Part shown: positions 44,083-52,309 of the stretch, in pieces
Layout of the letters: the number at the start of each line of letters is the position of its first letter
Numbering within the stretch: the stretch's first letter is position 1
Made by a program: the position numbers and the translations under genes
Notes under the pieces: generated by a model
Seen by the model: the letters and a program-made list of their open reading frames with translations, nothing else
Database searches by the model: none
What the model was told of the DNA's origin: nothing
Source of the DNA: Prevotella sp.
GTDB taxonomy: Bacteria; Bacteroidota; Bacteroidia; Bacteroidales; Bacteroidaceae
NCBI GenBank assembly: GCA_017619275.1
Contig: JAFZSR010000066.1
Coordinates: 1-55,151 of the forward strand
DNA length: 55,151 nucleotides
Reading direction: 5' to 3'

Positions 44083-45226
44083 CTTTTCCAGCCAGTTCGG
44101 AATAGATGTCGACGAAGCGTTGGGCAGCTCCCGTGTTCTCAAAACGCTTGATGTATTCGCGGCTGCGGTCGATGCGCTGCTGACGGTCGGGTGCGCCGAA
44201 AAGCACCTGGCGGATGGCGTGGGCCATGCCCTCGGCATCGTCGGGGTCTACATAGAGGCTGTCGGGGCCGCCGGCCTCTTCCAGACACGAACCCGTGCAG
44301 GCCACCACGGGCAGCCCTTGGCTGATGGCCTCGATGATGGGAATGCCGAAGCCCTCGTAGCGTGAGGGGTAGACGAAGCAGTCGGCCATGCGATAGAGGG
44401 CGGGCAGGTCGTCGTCGGGCACGTTGTGGAGCATCTGCACACGGTGGAACAAGCGGTGCTGCTGCACATATTCCTTGATGCTGTCGACGTAGGGCGTGCT
44501 GTGGCCCACGATGACCAGCGACACGTCGTCGGGCAGATGATGCAGCGCCTTCACCGCCAGCAGCATATTCTTGCGCTCTTCGATGCTGCCCACGCCGAGC
44601 ACATAGCGGTCGGGCAGCACATAGCGATCGCGCACCTGCCACAGCTTGTGGGCCTCTGGCTCCTCGGCAAAGCGGAGGGCGCAGCTCTGGTACACCATGT
44701 CGACGCGCTGCTTGTCAATCTCGCCCAGCTCGCAGATGTCGCGGCGGGTGCATTCGCTGATGGCCACGATGCGGTCGGCCTCTTGCAGCGTCTGGAAGAA
44801 TTTCCGGGTGTAGATCTTCACGTCGGCACGGTTGTAATACTCGGGATGGCGCATGAAGATGAGGTCGTGGATGGTGACCACCGTACGGATGCCGGCCTTG
44901 CTGATGCCGAAGGGCAGTTCGCCGGAGAGTCCGTGAAAGATTTGCACACCATCGTTCTGCAACTGCTTCACGATGCCATGCGAGCGCCAGAGCGCCTTGC
45001 CCAAGGCGGTGTGGCCGTGGGGAGGGTAGCAAAAACACACGTTCTGACGCATCACAATCTGTGAGCGCAAATCATCGCGCCCCTCGTCGGGGGCATATAG
45101 TCGCAGGTTGACCGACCCCGTTGCGGCCAGGTCGTTCACCAGCGTGCGGCCGTAGCTGCCCAGCCCCGTGCCGTTGCGCACGATGCGCTTGGCATCCATG
45201 CCTACAATCAAGCTTTCTGTCATCAT
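44072..45226 (-). CDS. GT4 family glycosyltransferase
   Basis: This 384-residue GT-B fold enzyme has an N-terminal acceptor domain (GMDAKRIVRNGTGLGSYGRTL, FHGLSGELPFGI) and a C-terminal nucleotide-sugar domain with VLGVGSIEERKN, ADCFVYPSRYEGFGIPIIEA and VVACTGSCLEEAGG. The Glu-rich EGFGIPIIEA motif is the donor-binding EX7E of GT4. It probably adds a hexose such as mannose or glucose to a surface glycan. It is a single gene with its own near-leaderless promoter; the start ATG at 45226 (or 45223) lies six bases after the -7 box. A long upstream in-frame extension is rejected because it crosses that promoter. Confidence 0.92.
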   Translation of the reverse strand: MMTESLIVGMDAKRIVRNGTGLGSYGRTLVNDLAATGSVNLRLYAPDEGRDDLRSQIVMRQNVCFCYPPHGHTALGKALWRSHGIVKQLQNDGVQIFHGLSGELPFGISKAGIRTVVTIHDLIFMRHPEYYNRADVKIYTRKFFQTLQEADRIVAISECTRRDICELGEIDKQRVDMVYQSCALRFAEEPEAHKLWQVRDRYVLPDRYVLGVGSIEERKNMLLAVKALHHLPDDVSLVIVGHSTPYVDSIKEYVQQHRLFHRVQMLHNVPDDDLPALYRMADCFVYPSRYEGFGIPIIEAISQGLPVVACTGSCLEEAGGPDSLYVDPDDAEGMAHAIRQVLFGAPDRQQRIDRSREYIKRFENTGAAQRFVDIYSELAGKVSV

Positions 45227-45232
45227 CGGGTG

Positions 45233-45240
45233 CAAAGGTA
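45233..45240 (-). promoter_or_regulatory. Near-leaderless promoter of the GT4 gene (-7 TACCTTTG)
   Basis: TACCTTTG, CACCCG, ATG on the minus strand leaves at most a few leader bases, the same geometry as at 6148-6164. Confidence 0.6.
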
Positions 45241-45397
45241 CGGTTTTTTTTCGTAACTGTGTAAGAATTCGCCGGAATTCTTCAAAGACAAAAAAGAAAC
45301 GGAGCCCATTTAGAGCGTGTGTTTCCTTCTTCGTGACGCAAAAACACAAAATGCACAAATATTTTTCCGTTTTCTTGTTTATTCTCAAAAATAGCAT

Positions 45398-45405
45398 TAA
45401 CTTTG
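45398..45405 (+). promoter_or_regulatory. Promoter of the secreted hydrolase pair (-7 TAACTTTG)
   Basis: TTG at 45375-45377, 20 nt, then TAACTTTG forms a good consensus promoter with a leader of about 30 nt. Confidence 0.65.
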
Positions 45406-45440
45406 TGACCAAAATGAGAACAGTAACATAAAAAAGTAAT

Positions 45441-47138
45441 ATGAAGAAAAACGCAGTAAAACGATTGAGTGTCGCACTGCTGATGGCGATGGCCGGCTTG
45501 GCCACAGCCACGGCACAGGCGACCACTGGCGAAGTGCGAGTGATTAACGAGGTCGACACGGTCTGGCACTTCGGCTATCAGGGCCTCCAGCTCTACAGCC
45601 GTCCCATCCACCGCATCGACATCGCCTACCCGTCGAGCGACATCGATGGCAACCCCGTGGAGTTGAGCGGCTATGTGGCCATCCCCGCCGACCTCTATTC
45701 GGGCGAGCAGCCCGTCGACGGCATCCTGCTCTACAACCACTACACGCAGGTTGGCTATGCCGATGCACCTACACGGGGCTATGCCCTGGGCGAAGACTGT
45801 GTGATTGCCAACCCCCTGCGCCCCAACTACATTGTTGTGTCGAGCGACTTCTACGGCTTCGGCATCACCGAAGGCCTGGGCCAGTACTACTGCTATGGCA
45901 CCGCCAACGGCCAGGCCAGCATCGACTGTCTGCTGGCTGCCCGCAAGCTGCTCGACCAGAGGGGCATCAGCCAGGGACGCCTCCTTGTCAATGCCGGCTA
46001 TTCGTCGGGCGCCTACGATGCCATTGCCACCCAGAAGGTGCGCGACATGTACTACCGCGACCAGATTAGCTTCGACAAGACCGTGGTGGGTGGCTTCCCC
46101 TTCGACCTGCGCGACGCTTTCTCCGAATATGTCAACAAGAAGAACGACTCCACGCAGAACGTGTTTGCCGCCCTCATGATTCTCGACTCCTACAACCGCA
46201 ATGCCGGTCTTGGAGTCGACATCCCCAGCTTGCTCTACGAGCCTGTGGCCTCCCACTTCGACGAATGGTTCCACAGCGGACAATACAGTAACCTCCAGCT
46301 CATTCAGGAGCTCAAAGGCTTGACCCTGGCCGAGGTCGTGAAAGACACCCTCTACCGCGCTGGCTCGCCTTTGACCAAGAATCTGAAGAACGCCATGAAG
46401 GACGTGGCCCTCGAGAACGACTGGGAGCCCGACCCCCAGCAGAACTACTTCGTGTTTAACATCCTGAAGGACAACATCGTGCCCATCAGCAGCTGTCGCG
46501 CCTTCGCCGACTTCCTGGTCAACTACTACTACGACGACATCGAGGACAACAGCCCCCTCTTCCAGAAGAGCATCGTCCCCGAGAAGACCCACCTGCAGAC
46601 CAACTTTATCACCAATGCCGAAAGTCACATCTTGGCCGGAGGCCCCGTCTACATCCTCAACCTCGTCTCCACCCTCGCAGCCCTGCCCGTGCTCTACTAC
46701 GACGGCGAGCTCAACACCCACTATGCCGACCTGGTCTGCGACCTGTCGGTCATGCAGATCATCCACAAGCTCGAGTCGCTGGGCGTCGACGTCAAGGGCA
46801 TCGTGCAGCAGCTCATGGCCAACTCGGACGAAGGTGGCGGCGGACTCTTCGACCTGCTGCAGAAGGTCGACGAGATGCTGGAGCCCATCGGACTCACCAC
46901 CGTTGAACTGATTCAGATGGCCGACGACTGCGGCGTGTCGTTGGAAGAGATGATGCAGATCTACACCTACCTCACCACGCCGAGCGGCGATGGCGCCCGC
47001 GGCCTGGACGATGCTGCTGCCCGCCCCGCGCTCCAGAAGCAGCCCCTTGCCGGCACCCCCGAATACTACATGTTCTTCCTGCACAGTTGGCTGAAGGAGA
47101 ACAACGTCAACATCTATAAGCCCGAGACTTTTGAATGA
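45441..47138 (+). CDS. Secreted alpha/beta hydrolase (secretory lipase-like)
   Basis: This 565-residue protein has a signal peptide (MKKNAVKRLSVALLMAMAGLATATA) and an alpha/beta-hydrolase core. ELSGYVAIPADLYSGEQPVDGILLYNHYT precedes the nucleophile motif LVNAGYSSGAYDA (GxSxG). This layout resembles secretory lipases (LIP family), which act on acylglycerols or wax esters. A helical region of unknown role follows residue ~440. The next gene, a phosphodiesterase, overlaps its end region and also encodes a secreted protein, suggesting joint action on a lipid or phospholipid (inference). Confidence 0.82.
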   Translation: MKKNAVKRLSVALLMAMAGLATATAQATTGEVRVINEVDTVWHFGYQGLQLYSRPIHRIDIAYPSSDIDGNPVELSGYVAIPADLYSGEQPVDGILLYNHYTQVGYADAPTRGYALGEDCVIANPLRPNYIVVSSDFYGFGITEGLGQYYCYGTANGQASIDCLLAARKLLDQRGISQGRLLVNAGYSSGAYDAIATQKVRDMYYRDQISFDKTVVGGFPFDLRDAFSEYVNKKNDSTQNVFAALMILDSYNRNAGLGVDIPSLLYEPVASHFDEWFHSGQYSNLQLIQELKGLTLAEVVKDTLYRAGSPLTKNLKNAMKDVALENDWEPDPQQNYFVFNILKDNIVPISSCRAFADFLVNYYYDDIEDNSPLFQKSIVPEKTHLQTNFITNAESHILAGGPVYILNLVSTLAALPVLYYDGELNTHYADLVCDLSVMQIIHKLESLGVDVKGIVQQLMANSDEGGGGLFDLLQKVDEMLEPIGLTTVELIQMADDCGVSLEEMMQIYTYLTTPSGDGARGLDDAAARPALQKQPLAGTPEYYMFFLHSWLKENNVNIYKPETFE

Positions 47139-47173
47139 AGGAACGTAAAGACCAAAAACACCAGACAACGATT

Positions 47174-48301
47174 ATGAGACAGCATATTCTATCCATCATC
47201 ACCGCAGTGGCGCTGGCCGCCCCCGTGCCGGCAATGGCACAGGCCGACGACGCCTCGTTCAGCATCATGACCCTCAACGTCGACGGTCTGCCCGGCAGGC
47301 TCCTGTTCTTCAATGTCAACGACAACGGCCCGAAGGCACTCGGCAGCATTGCCGTCAGCCTCTACATGGCCGCCCAGAACTGCGACATCGTGGCCATGCA
47401 GGAAGACTTCAACTATAGTTGCGAGCTGTGGTCGTGCCTCCATCTCGCCTACGAGCACGACGAGTGGACGGGCGGCATCTTCCTCGACGAGTTGCAGCAG
47501 ATGGACCTCATCCATCCCCAGAACATCAAGCTTCCGTGCGACGGGTTGAACACCGCCTGGAAGCGCTGCTGCCGCTCCACCGTCTACGAGCGCGTGCCCT
47601 GGAACCGCAGCTTCGGCAAGTTCAGCCATGCCCTCGACGACATGGTCACCAAGGGCTTCCGCCGCCATGAGATCACCCTTGCCAACGGCCAGGAGATTGT
47701 GGTCTACAACCTGCACATGGATGCCAGCGCCGCCATCGACCGCGAGCGCAACCGCGACGCCAAGGACCGCCAGGCACGCCTCGCACAGTGGGAGCAGCTG
47801 CGCCAGCACATCATCGAGCGCCTCGACAGCCGTCCCGTGGTCGTCGTGGGCGACATGAACAGCTTCTATCATCGCGACCCCATCAAGACCGCCTTCATCG
47901 ACGCCATCCAGTCCACAGGCCTTGCCACCGTGGGCGACGCCTGGGTGGAGCACGAGTGTGGCGGCCTCTACCCCGAGGTGGGCGGCGCCCCCCTGCCCGG
48001 CGAGCCCCTCGACAAGGTGCTCTACATCAACCCCACCGCCGCCAGCACCGTCATCGTGCCCACCAGCGTGGCGCTCGACCAGAGCGGCTACATCGGCATC
48101 GACGGCAAGCCCCTGGGCGACCACTATCCCCTCATCGCCCGCTTCTCCTTCGTTCCCTGCCGTCCCATCCCCACGGCCGTAGGCACCGTTGCCACCGCCG
48201 ACGCCGCCGCCGAGCGCTACTCGCTGCAGGGCATCAGACAGGATGCCGACGCCAAGGGCCTCGTCATCACGCGGAGCGGAAAGAAGAAAGTGCAGCGATA
48301 A
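47174..48301 (+). CDS. Secreted endonuclease/exonuclease/phosphatase family protein
   Basis: This 375-residue protein has a signal peptide (MRQHILSIITAVALAAPVPA). The EEP motifs are all visible: FSIMTLNVDG, IVAMQEDF, IVVYNLHMDA, VVVVGDMNSF and LGDHYPLIARF. These are Mg-dependent phosphodiesterases; secreted members include sphingomyelinases and DNases. The C-terminal tail YSLQGIR...KGLVITRSGKKK matches the short secretion tails elsewhere in the window. The ATG at 47174 gives a proper signal peptide; the ATG at 47135, which overlaps the previous stop, would add 13 charged residues. Sphingomyelinase-like activity is a guess from pairing with a lipase-like protein. Confidence 0.88.
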   Translation: MRQHILSIITAVALAAPVPAMAQADDASFSIMTLNVDGLPGRLLFFNVNDNGPKALGSIAVSLYMAAQNCDIVAMQEDFNYSCELWSCLHLAYEHDEWTGGIFLDELQQMDLIHPQNIKLPCDGLNTAWKRCCRSTVYERVPWNRSFGKFSHALDDMVTKGFRRHEITLANGQEIVVYNLHMDASAAIDRERNRDAKDRQARLAQWEQLRQHIIERLDSRPVVVVGDMNSFYHRDPIKTAFIDAIQSTGLATVGDAWVEHECGGLYPEVGGAPLPGEPLDKVLYINPTAASTVIVPTSVALDQSGYIGIDGKPLGDHYPLIARFSFVPCRPIPTAVGTVATADAAAERYSLQGIRQDADAKGLVITRSGKKKVQR

Positions 48302-48335
48302 CAGCAGCGCGGCGGCGCCTGCCACCATCCCCCAG

Positions 48336-48431
48336 TTATTGTCCTGTGGCCTGCCGATATTCCAGGAGCTTGTTCTGGTGGTCGGCATAGGCATCCACGC
48401 GCCTGTCGAGCGTTTGCTGGTAGAGGAGCTG
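48336..48431 (-). pseudogene. Possible C-terminal gene remnant of unknown family
   Basis: On the minus strand a frame ending in TAA at 48336 reads LLYQQTLDRRVDAYADHQNK and LLEYRQATGQ, which looks like a genuine helical protein C-terminus but has no start. It abuts the AraC remnant at about 48432, suggesting a rearrangement joint. I do not recognise the parent family. Confidence 0.25.
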
Positions 48432-48433
48432 GG

Positions 48434-48664
48434 CTGTGCATCTCGTCCAAATATCTTTCTGCATTATGCAAAAAGAACTCGGGCAAGACTGCCAACGAAT
48501 GGATTACCGAACATGTGCTGGAGGACATCCGCTACTACCTGAAGCAGACCGACTACAGCATCAAGCAAATCTGCGACCTGCTCGGCTTCCCCAATCCTTC
48601 CTTCTTTGGCAAATATGTAAAAGAACATTTCGGACAGACCCCCGCATACTTCCGTCGGCATTAA
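48434..48664 (+). pseudogene. AraC-family regulator remnant (DNA-binding domain only)
   Basis: The frame reads LCISSKYLSALCKKNSGKTA followed by NEWITEHVLEDIRYYLKQTD and IKQICDLLGFPNPSFFGKYV, ending FGQTPAYFRRH and a stop. These are most of the two helix-turn-helix motifs of the AraC/XylS family, ending exactly as family members do. No N-terminal effector domain or start codon is in frame upstream, so only the 3' part of the gene survives. The break is at about 48432, where a minus-strand remnant begins. Confidence 0.85.
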
Positions 48665-48759
48665 GGAACAGGGATTTGCAAGGAATTTCATTATATTGGT
48701 GTCCGGGGAAAAACTGTCTACGCCAGGACTTATGCTCCAGACGTGCAGATGTTCTTCAG

Positions 48760-48842
48760 ACTACGTCGTGGTTTTTATAAACTATGTCGTAATCTATAAA
48801 AACCGCGTCACGGTTTATATAGACCACGTCGCGGTTTAAACA
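48760..48842. repeat. Degenerate ~21-bp ACGTCG(C/T)GGTTTATA repeats
   Basis: Four imperfect units built on CTACGTCGTGGTTTTTATA, partly inverted (AACCGCGTCACGGTTTATA), lie between the AraC remnant and the convergent DUF2442 gene. The stretch 48665-48759 holds nothing else I can name. The array may form stems and terminate both ways. Confidence 0.6.
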
Positions 48843-48868
48843 AATAAAAGACCCCTTTTTACTCGCTA

Positions 48869-49105
48869 TTATGCAGCCGTACCTATCTCATAGAGGTATT
48901 CTGGTGCGAAGTCTGCTCCATTCTCCCATTCAACGGTGTTGAACTTGATGGAGAAGCGCTTGAAATAGTCAATATCCTTCAAAGGAGCAAAGACCGTACC
49001 CTTCAAAGAATTGCTCAGGTCAACAATCCTCTGTTCACCATTGTTGAATAGCAACAGCAGTTTGTAGCCTCCAACATATTCTGCCTTAATTACTTCAATA
49101 AACAT
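48869..49105 (-). CDS. DUF2442 family small protein (second copy)
   Basis: This 78-residue protein (EVIKAEYVGGYKLLLLFNNGEQRIVDLSNSLKG..., ending EWENGADFAPEYLYEIG) is a good DUF2442 match with the typical C-terminal motif. It is only distantly similar to the copy at 40685. Its expected DUF4160 partner lies upstream on the same strand but is reduced to 34 codons, so this may be an orphan of a decayed pair. Confidence 0.85.
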   Translation of the reverse strand: MFIEVIKAEYVGGYKLLLLFNNGEQRIVDLSNSLKGTVFAPLKDIDYFKRFSIKFNTVEWENGADFAPEYLYEIGTAA

Positions 49106-49132
49106 TAATCTATCATTTTAATGGGTGAATAT

Positions 49133-49237
49133 TCATTCGGCTTTATAGTCACCATACCATGCATGGAAGTGCGGAGGCTGATGATCGGAGAAGTTCATCC
49201 AGATGTAGATTCCGTAAAAGAAACTAATTTGCGGCAT
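49133..49237 (-). pseudogene. Truncated DUF4160 gene
   Basis: An ATG at 49237 begins MPQISFFYGIYIWMNFSDHQ followed by PPHFHAWYGDYKAE and a stop after 34 codons. This is the N-terminal third of DUF4160, including the PPHFHA motif. The remaining two thirds are missing before the DUF2442 gene, 27 nt further on. A frameshift or deletion near 49133 is likely. Confidence 0.8.
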
Positions 49238-49332
49238 ACTCAATAATCGTTATATAACATTCTGTCGGCAAAGATAGGCAATTTTTTTGAATAATGAACG
49301 ATAATTGACAAAAATCTCTGCTTTTTTCGTCA

Positions 49333-49677
49333 CTTTGCCGTCTACGACGGCGAACTTTTTCGTATTGCTCAAGGAAACTCCTCCGTCTCGGCAAAAAAAG
49401 AAACAAGTTTCTTTGTTTTGCGCTCGACTTTTCGTCGCTCGACGCTTGCGTCGCTTGCTTTTTGCAAGAACTTTGGCTTCGCCGAAGTTCTTTGCACTCG
49501 GAAATGAAAAGATTTAGAGCCCCTTGATAAGGGGCGGCTATAATGCGGGGATAAAAAAAGACAAAAACTTTTGCATTTCACTCGTTTTTATCGTAACTTT
49601 GCCGTCTACGACGGCGAACTTACTTTGTCTCGGCAAAAAAAGAAACAAGTTTCTTTGTTTTGCGCTCGACTTTTCGT
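49333..49677 (+). repeat. Promoter-repeat mosaic upstream of the amino-alcohol operon
   Basis: A 25-bp block with a GCCGTC-TAC-GACGGC hairpin occurs at 49333-49357 and 49597-49621. An exact 51-bp block containing AAGAAACAAGTTTCTT occurs at 49385-49435 and 49627-49677. Between them lie a GGCTTCGCCGAAGTTC block (49471-49507), a hairpin GCCCCTT-GAT-AAGGGGC (49519-49535) and the 64-bp promoter block (49538-49601) shared with the ABC exporter promoter region. Confidence 0.85.
49594..49601 (+). promoter_or_regulatory. Distal promoter element (-7 TAACTTTG)
   Basis: This is the end of the 64-bp block shared with the exporter promoter. It could give a longer leader of about 105 nt for the operon. Confidence 0.45.
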
Positions 49678-49684
49678 AACTTTG
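49677..49684 (+). promoter_or_regulatory. Main promoter of the amino-alcohol operon (-7 TAACTTTG)
   Basis: TTTG at 49654-49657, 19 nt, then TAACTTTG is a consensus promoter with a leader of about 22 nt before the ATG at 49711. Confidence 0.7.
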
Positions 49685-49710
49685 CAGGCGAAAAACAGAA
49701 AATCAAAGAA

Positions 49711-50751
49711 ATGAAAGAAGAATTGAATTATTTAGATAGAAACGAGTTTAACTTCGAACCCAGCGCGAAGGTGGTGGAGGCCATCCGCAACTTCGACCCC
49801 AAGACGCTCTGCTTCTATACCCGCATCTACGACCAGGGCAAGAAGAGCGTCATCTCCGTGCGCTTGAGCGAAATCTACGGCGTGCCCGAGGAGCAGGTGC
49901 TCCTGGCATACGGTGGCGAGGACATCCTGAAGAATGCTATCCACTATTATCTGATGAAAGGGGATAACAAAAAGATTCTCATCCCGGAGTATTCGTGGTG
50001 GTATTACAACAAGGTGGCCAGCGAGTGCTACGGCACCTTCGAGATGTATCCCCTGCACGAGCAGGACGACACCTTCGCCTACGACGTGGACGAGGTCATC
50101 GAATACACCAACCGCATCCATCCCCGTATGCTGCTCCTGGCCTCGCCCAACAACCCCACGGGCAACGGCCTCACTCCCGAAGAGACGGGGCGCATCATGG
50201 AGAACATCCCGGAGGACACGATGGTGCTCATCGATGAGGCCTACGCCAGCTTCATCACTACCGACACCGACTATATCGCGCCGCTGGTGAACCGCTACCG
50301 TAACCTGATTATCTCGCGCACGCTCTCCAAGTTCTACGGGCTGCCCGGTCTGCGCTGCGGCTTTGGCTTCATCGGAGCCGGCCATAGCCACTTCGTCAGC
50401 TACATCAACAAGTACTTGGGCTACAACCGCTTCTCGGAAGCCGTGGCTTTGGCCGCCCTCGACAGCGACGACCACTACCGCCGCGTGGCCGACGACATGG
50501 AGTGGGGACGTCAGCTGTACAAACGTGAGCTGGGGCATCTGCCGGGCTTCAAGGTCTACAAGAGCGTGGCCAACTTCATCCTCATCAAATATCCCATTGA
50601 AATCAAGGAGCGCTTGCAACAGGCACTGGCCGAGCAGCGCTACAAGATTAAGTTCATGACCGACAAGGGACTGGAGGAGTGCCTGCGCATCACGCTGGGG
50701 CGCAAGGAACAGACACAGACCGTTGTCGACACCATCTTGCGTTGCCTATGA
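49711..50751 (+). CDS. PLP-dependent HisC/CobD-like enzyme of a surface-modification operon
   Basis: This 346-residue fold-type I PLP enzyme has the Asn/Pro loop LLASPNNPTGNG, the Asp/Tyr pair VLIDEAYASF and the Schiff-base Lys in SRTLSKFYGLPGLRCGF. The whole length matches the HisC/CobD group. It is not next to histidine genes. In Campylobacter capsule loci, relatives aminate dihydroxyacetone phosphate to serinol phosphate or decarboxylate phosphoserine to ethanolamine phosphate. The downstream LicC-like and LicD genes make such a role plausible here (inference). Its TGA overlaps the next ATG. The upstream in-frame extension is rejected because it crosses the promoter. Confidence 0.88.
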   Translation: MKEELNYLDRNEFNFEPSAKVVEAIRNFDPKTLCFYTRIYDQGKKSVISVRLSEIYGVPEEQVLLAYGGEDILKNAIHYYLMKGDNKKILIPEYSWWYYNKVASECYGTFEMYPLHEQDDTFAYDVDEVIEYTNRIHPRMLLLASPNNPTGNGLTPEETGRIMENIPEDTMVLIDEAYASFITTDTDYIAPLVNRYRNLIISRTLSKFYGLPGLRCGFGFIGAGHSHFVSYINKYLGYNRFSEAVALAALDSDDHYRRVADDMEWGRQLYKRELGHLPGFKVYKSVANFILIKYPIEIKERLQQALAEQRYKIKFMTDKGLEECLRITLGRKEQTQTVVDTILRCL

Positions 50752-51479
50752 TTGGAGTGATATTGGCTGCTGGCATGGCCAAGCGCTTGCGCCCGCTGAC
50801 CGACACGAAGCCGAAATGCCTGTTGGAGGTGGGCGGAAAGACGTTGTTGCAGCGCACTGTCGATGCGATGGCATCGGCGGGCTGCGACACCTTTGTCGTC
50901 GTCACCGGCTACCGCGCCGACATGATCCGCAAGTTCCTCTTCGACACTTACCGCTCTTCGCACTTCATTTTCAATTTCTTGCACAACGCCGACTACGAGC
51001 ACAACAACAATATCTACTCGCTGTGGATGAGCGGGCAGCTGGTGCGCGGGAGCGAGTTCCTGCTCATGGATAGCGATATCCTCTGCGACCCCGCCGCCGT
51101 GTTGGCCGTGGCTGGTCAGGAGGTGTCGGCCCTTGCCGTGAACCGCCACGAGCTGGGCGAGGAGGAGATGAAGGTGGTGGTTGACGACCACATGAACATC
51201 ACCGAAATCAGCAAGACCTGCCAGCCGCAGGATGCCTTGGGCGAGAGCGTGGGCATAGAGAAGATCACTGCCAGCTACAGCGAGGCCCTCTTCCGTGAGC
51301 TGGACCAGATGATTGAGCGCGAGGGCCTCATCGACATCTTCTACGAGCGGGCTTTCGAGCGCCTCATCCCCCAGGGGCACACCTTTAAGGTGGTTGACAC
51401 TACCCACTTCTTCAGCTACGAGCTTGACACGCCCGAAGACTACGAGCGGGCAAAAGAACTATGGCCAACTACGATGTAG
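50748..51479 (+). CDS. LicC-like CTP-dependent nucleotidyltransferase
   Basis: This 243-residue nucleotidyltransferase starts MIGVILAAGMAKRLRPLTDTKPKCLL, the nucleotide-binding signature. It also shows YEHNNNIYSLWMSG, which resembles the NNIY motif of LicC choline-phosphate cytidylyltransferases, and the metal-binding LLMDSDILCD. The C-terminus FSYELDTPEDYERAKEL is usual for the family. It probably activates a small phosphorylated alcohol or amino-alcohol as its CDP derivative. It overlaps the PLP-enzyme gene by 4 nt and the first licD-like gene by 19 nt. Confidence 0.88.
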   Translation: MIGVILAAGMAKRLRPLTDTKPKCLLEVGGKTLLQRTVDAMASAGCDTFVVVTGYRADMIRKFLFDTYRSSHFIFNFLHNADYEHNNNIYSLWMSGQLVRGSEFLLMDSDILCDPAAVLAVAGQEVSALAVNRHELGEEEMKVVVDDHMNITEISKTCQPQDALGESVGIEKITASYSEALFRELDQMIEREGLIDIFYERAFERLIPQGHTFKVVDTTHFFSYELDTPEDYERAKELWPTTM

Positions 51480-52309
51480 ACAAGCTGCACGAGCGCATCC
51501 TGCGCATCCTCATGGCGGTTGACGGCACTTGCCGCCAGCGCCAGCTGCGCTACTACATCTGGGCGGGCACCCAATTGGGCGCCGTGCGCCACCAGGGTTT
51601 TATTCCTTGGGACGACGACATCGACATTGCCATGCCGCGCCCCGACTACGAGCAGCTCATCGCCCACAGCCGCGAGTGGCTGCCGCAGCCCTATGAATTT
51701 GTCTGTGCCGAGAACGACCCCGACTATCCCCTGCCTTTCGGAAAGATTCAGGATGCCAGCACCACCCTCATCGAGCGCACCCATCTGCACTACCTTGGCG
51801 GCATCTATATCGATGTCTTCCCCATCGACGGCGTGCCGGGAAAAACTGGAACAGTCAGAAAGAGCACGTGGAAGACGACGGCCCATTTCGCCCGCTACGA
51901 ATACTGGAAGCGGGTGCTCTACCTCATCCATCGCGACCCCTACAAGCACGGCCACGGCCCTTCGTCGTGGGCGCCCCTGCTGTGTCGCAAGCTCTATACC
52001 ATGCAAGGCGTGCAGCGCAAGATTCGCCAGTTGCTGCTGAAGTACGACTACGAGCAGTCGCCCCTGGTGGCCGACTACGACGACGGCCGCCACGGCGCCA
52101 TGCCCAAGGAGGTGCTGGGCACCCCAACGCCCTATCCCTTCGAGGACAAGACCGTGCTGGGCGTGGAGCATAGCCACGAATACCTCAGCCACAAGTATGG
52201 CGACTATATGACCATCCCCGACGGCGACCATCAGCGCCAGCACAACTTCAACGTGCTCGACCTCGACACGCCCTACAAAGAACAAGCTAAAGAACACGAC
52301 CATGACTGA
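51461..52309 (+). CDS. LicD family phosphotransferase (first copy)
   Basis: This 282-residue protein contains the LicD/fukutin-type core YYIWAGTQLGAVRHQGFIPW with DDDIDIAMPRPDYEQL and, later, YLGGIYIDVFPIDGVPG. LicD proteins transfer phosphocholine or related phospho-groups from a CDP carrier to a glycan, using the acidic DDDID cluster. It is only moderately similar to the second LicD encoded next, so the two may use different acceptor sugars. Its start overlaps the nucleotidyltransferase gene, and its stop lies inside the next gene's first codons. Confidence 0.92.
   Translation: MANYDVDKLHERILRILMAVDGTCRQRQLRYYIWAGTQLGAVRHQGFIPWDDDIDIAMPRPDYEQLIAHSREWLPQPYEFVCAENDPDYPLPFGKIQDASTTLIERTHLHYLGGIYIDVFPIDGVPGKTGTVRKSTWKTTAHFARYEYWKRVLYLIHRDPYKHGHGPSSWAPLLCRKLYTMQGVQRKIRQLLLKYDYEQSPLVADYDDGRHGAMPKEVLGTPTPYPFEDKTVLGVEHSHEYLSHKYGDYMTIPDGDHQRQHNFNVLDLDTPYKEQAKEHDHD

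Noticed and set aside
48760-48842. Possible CRISPR or attachment site
   Set aside because: The ~21-bp units are degenerate, partly inverted and without spacers. No integrase gene or tRNA is near.
49711-50751. Histidine biosynthesis hisC
   Set aside because: Fold and length fit HisC, but the gene is locked by a 4-nt overlap into an operon with LicC-like, LicD and Kdo-kinase genes and no other histidine gene is present.
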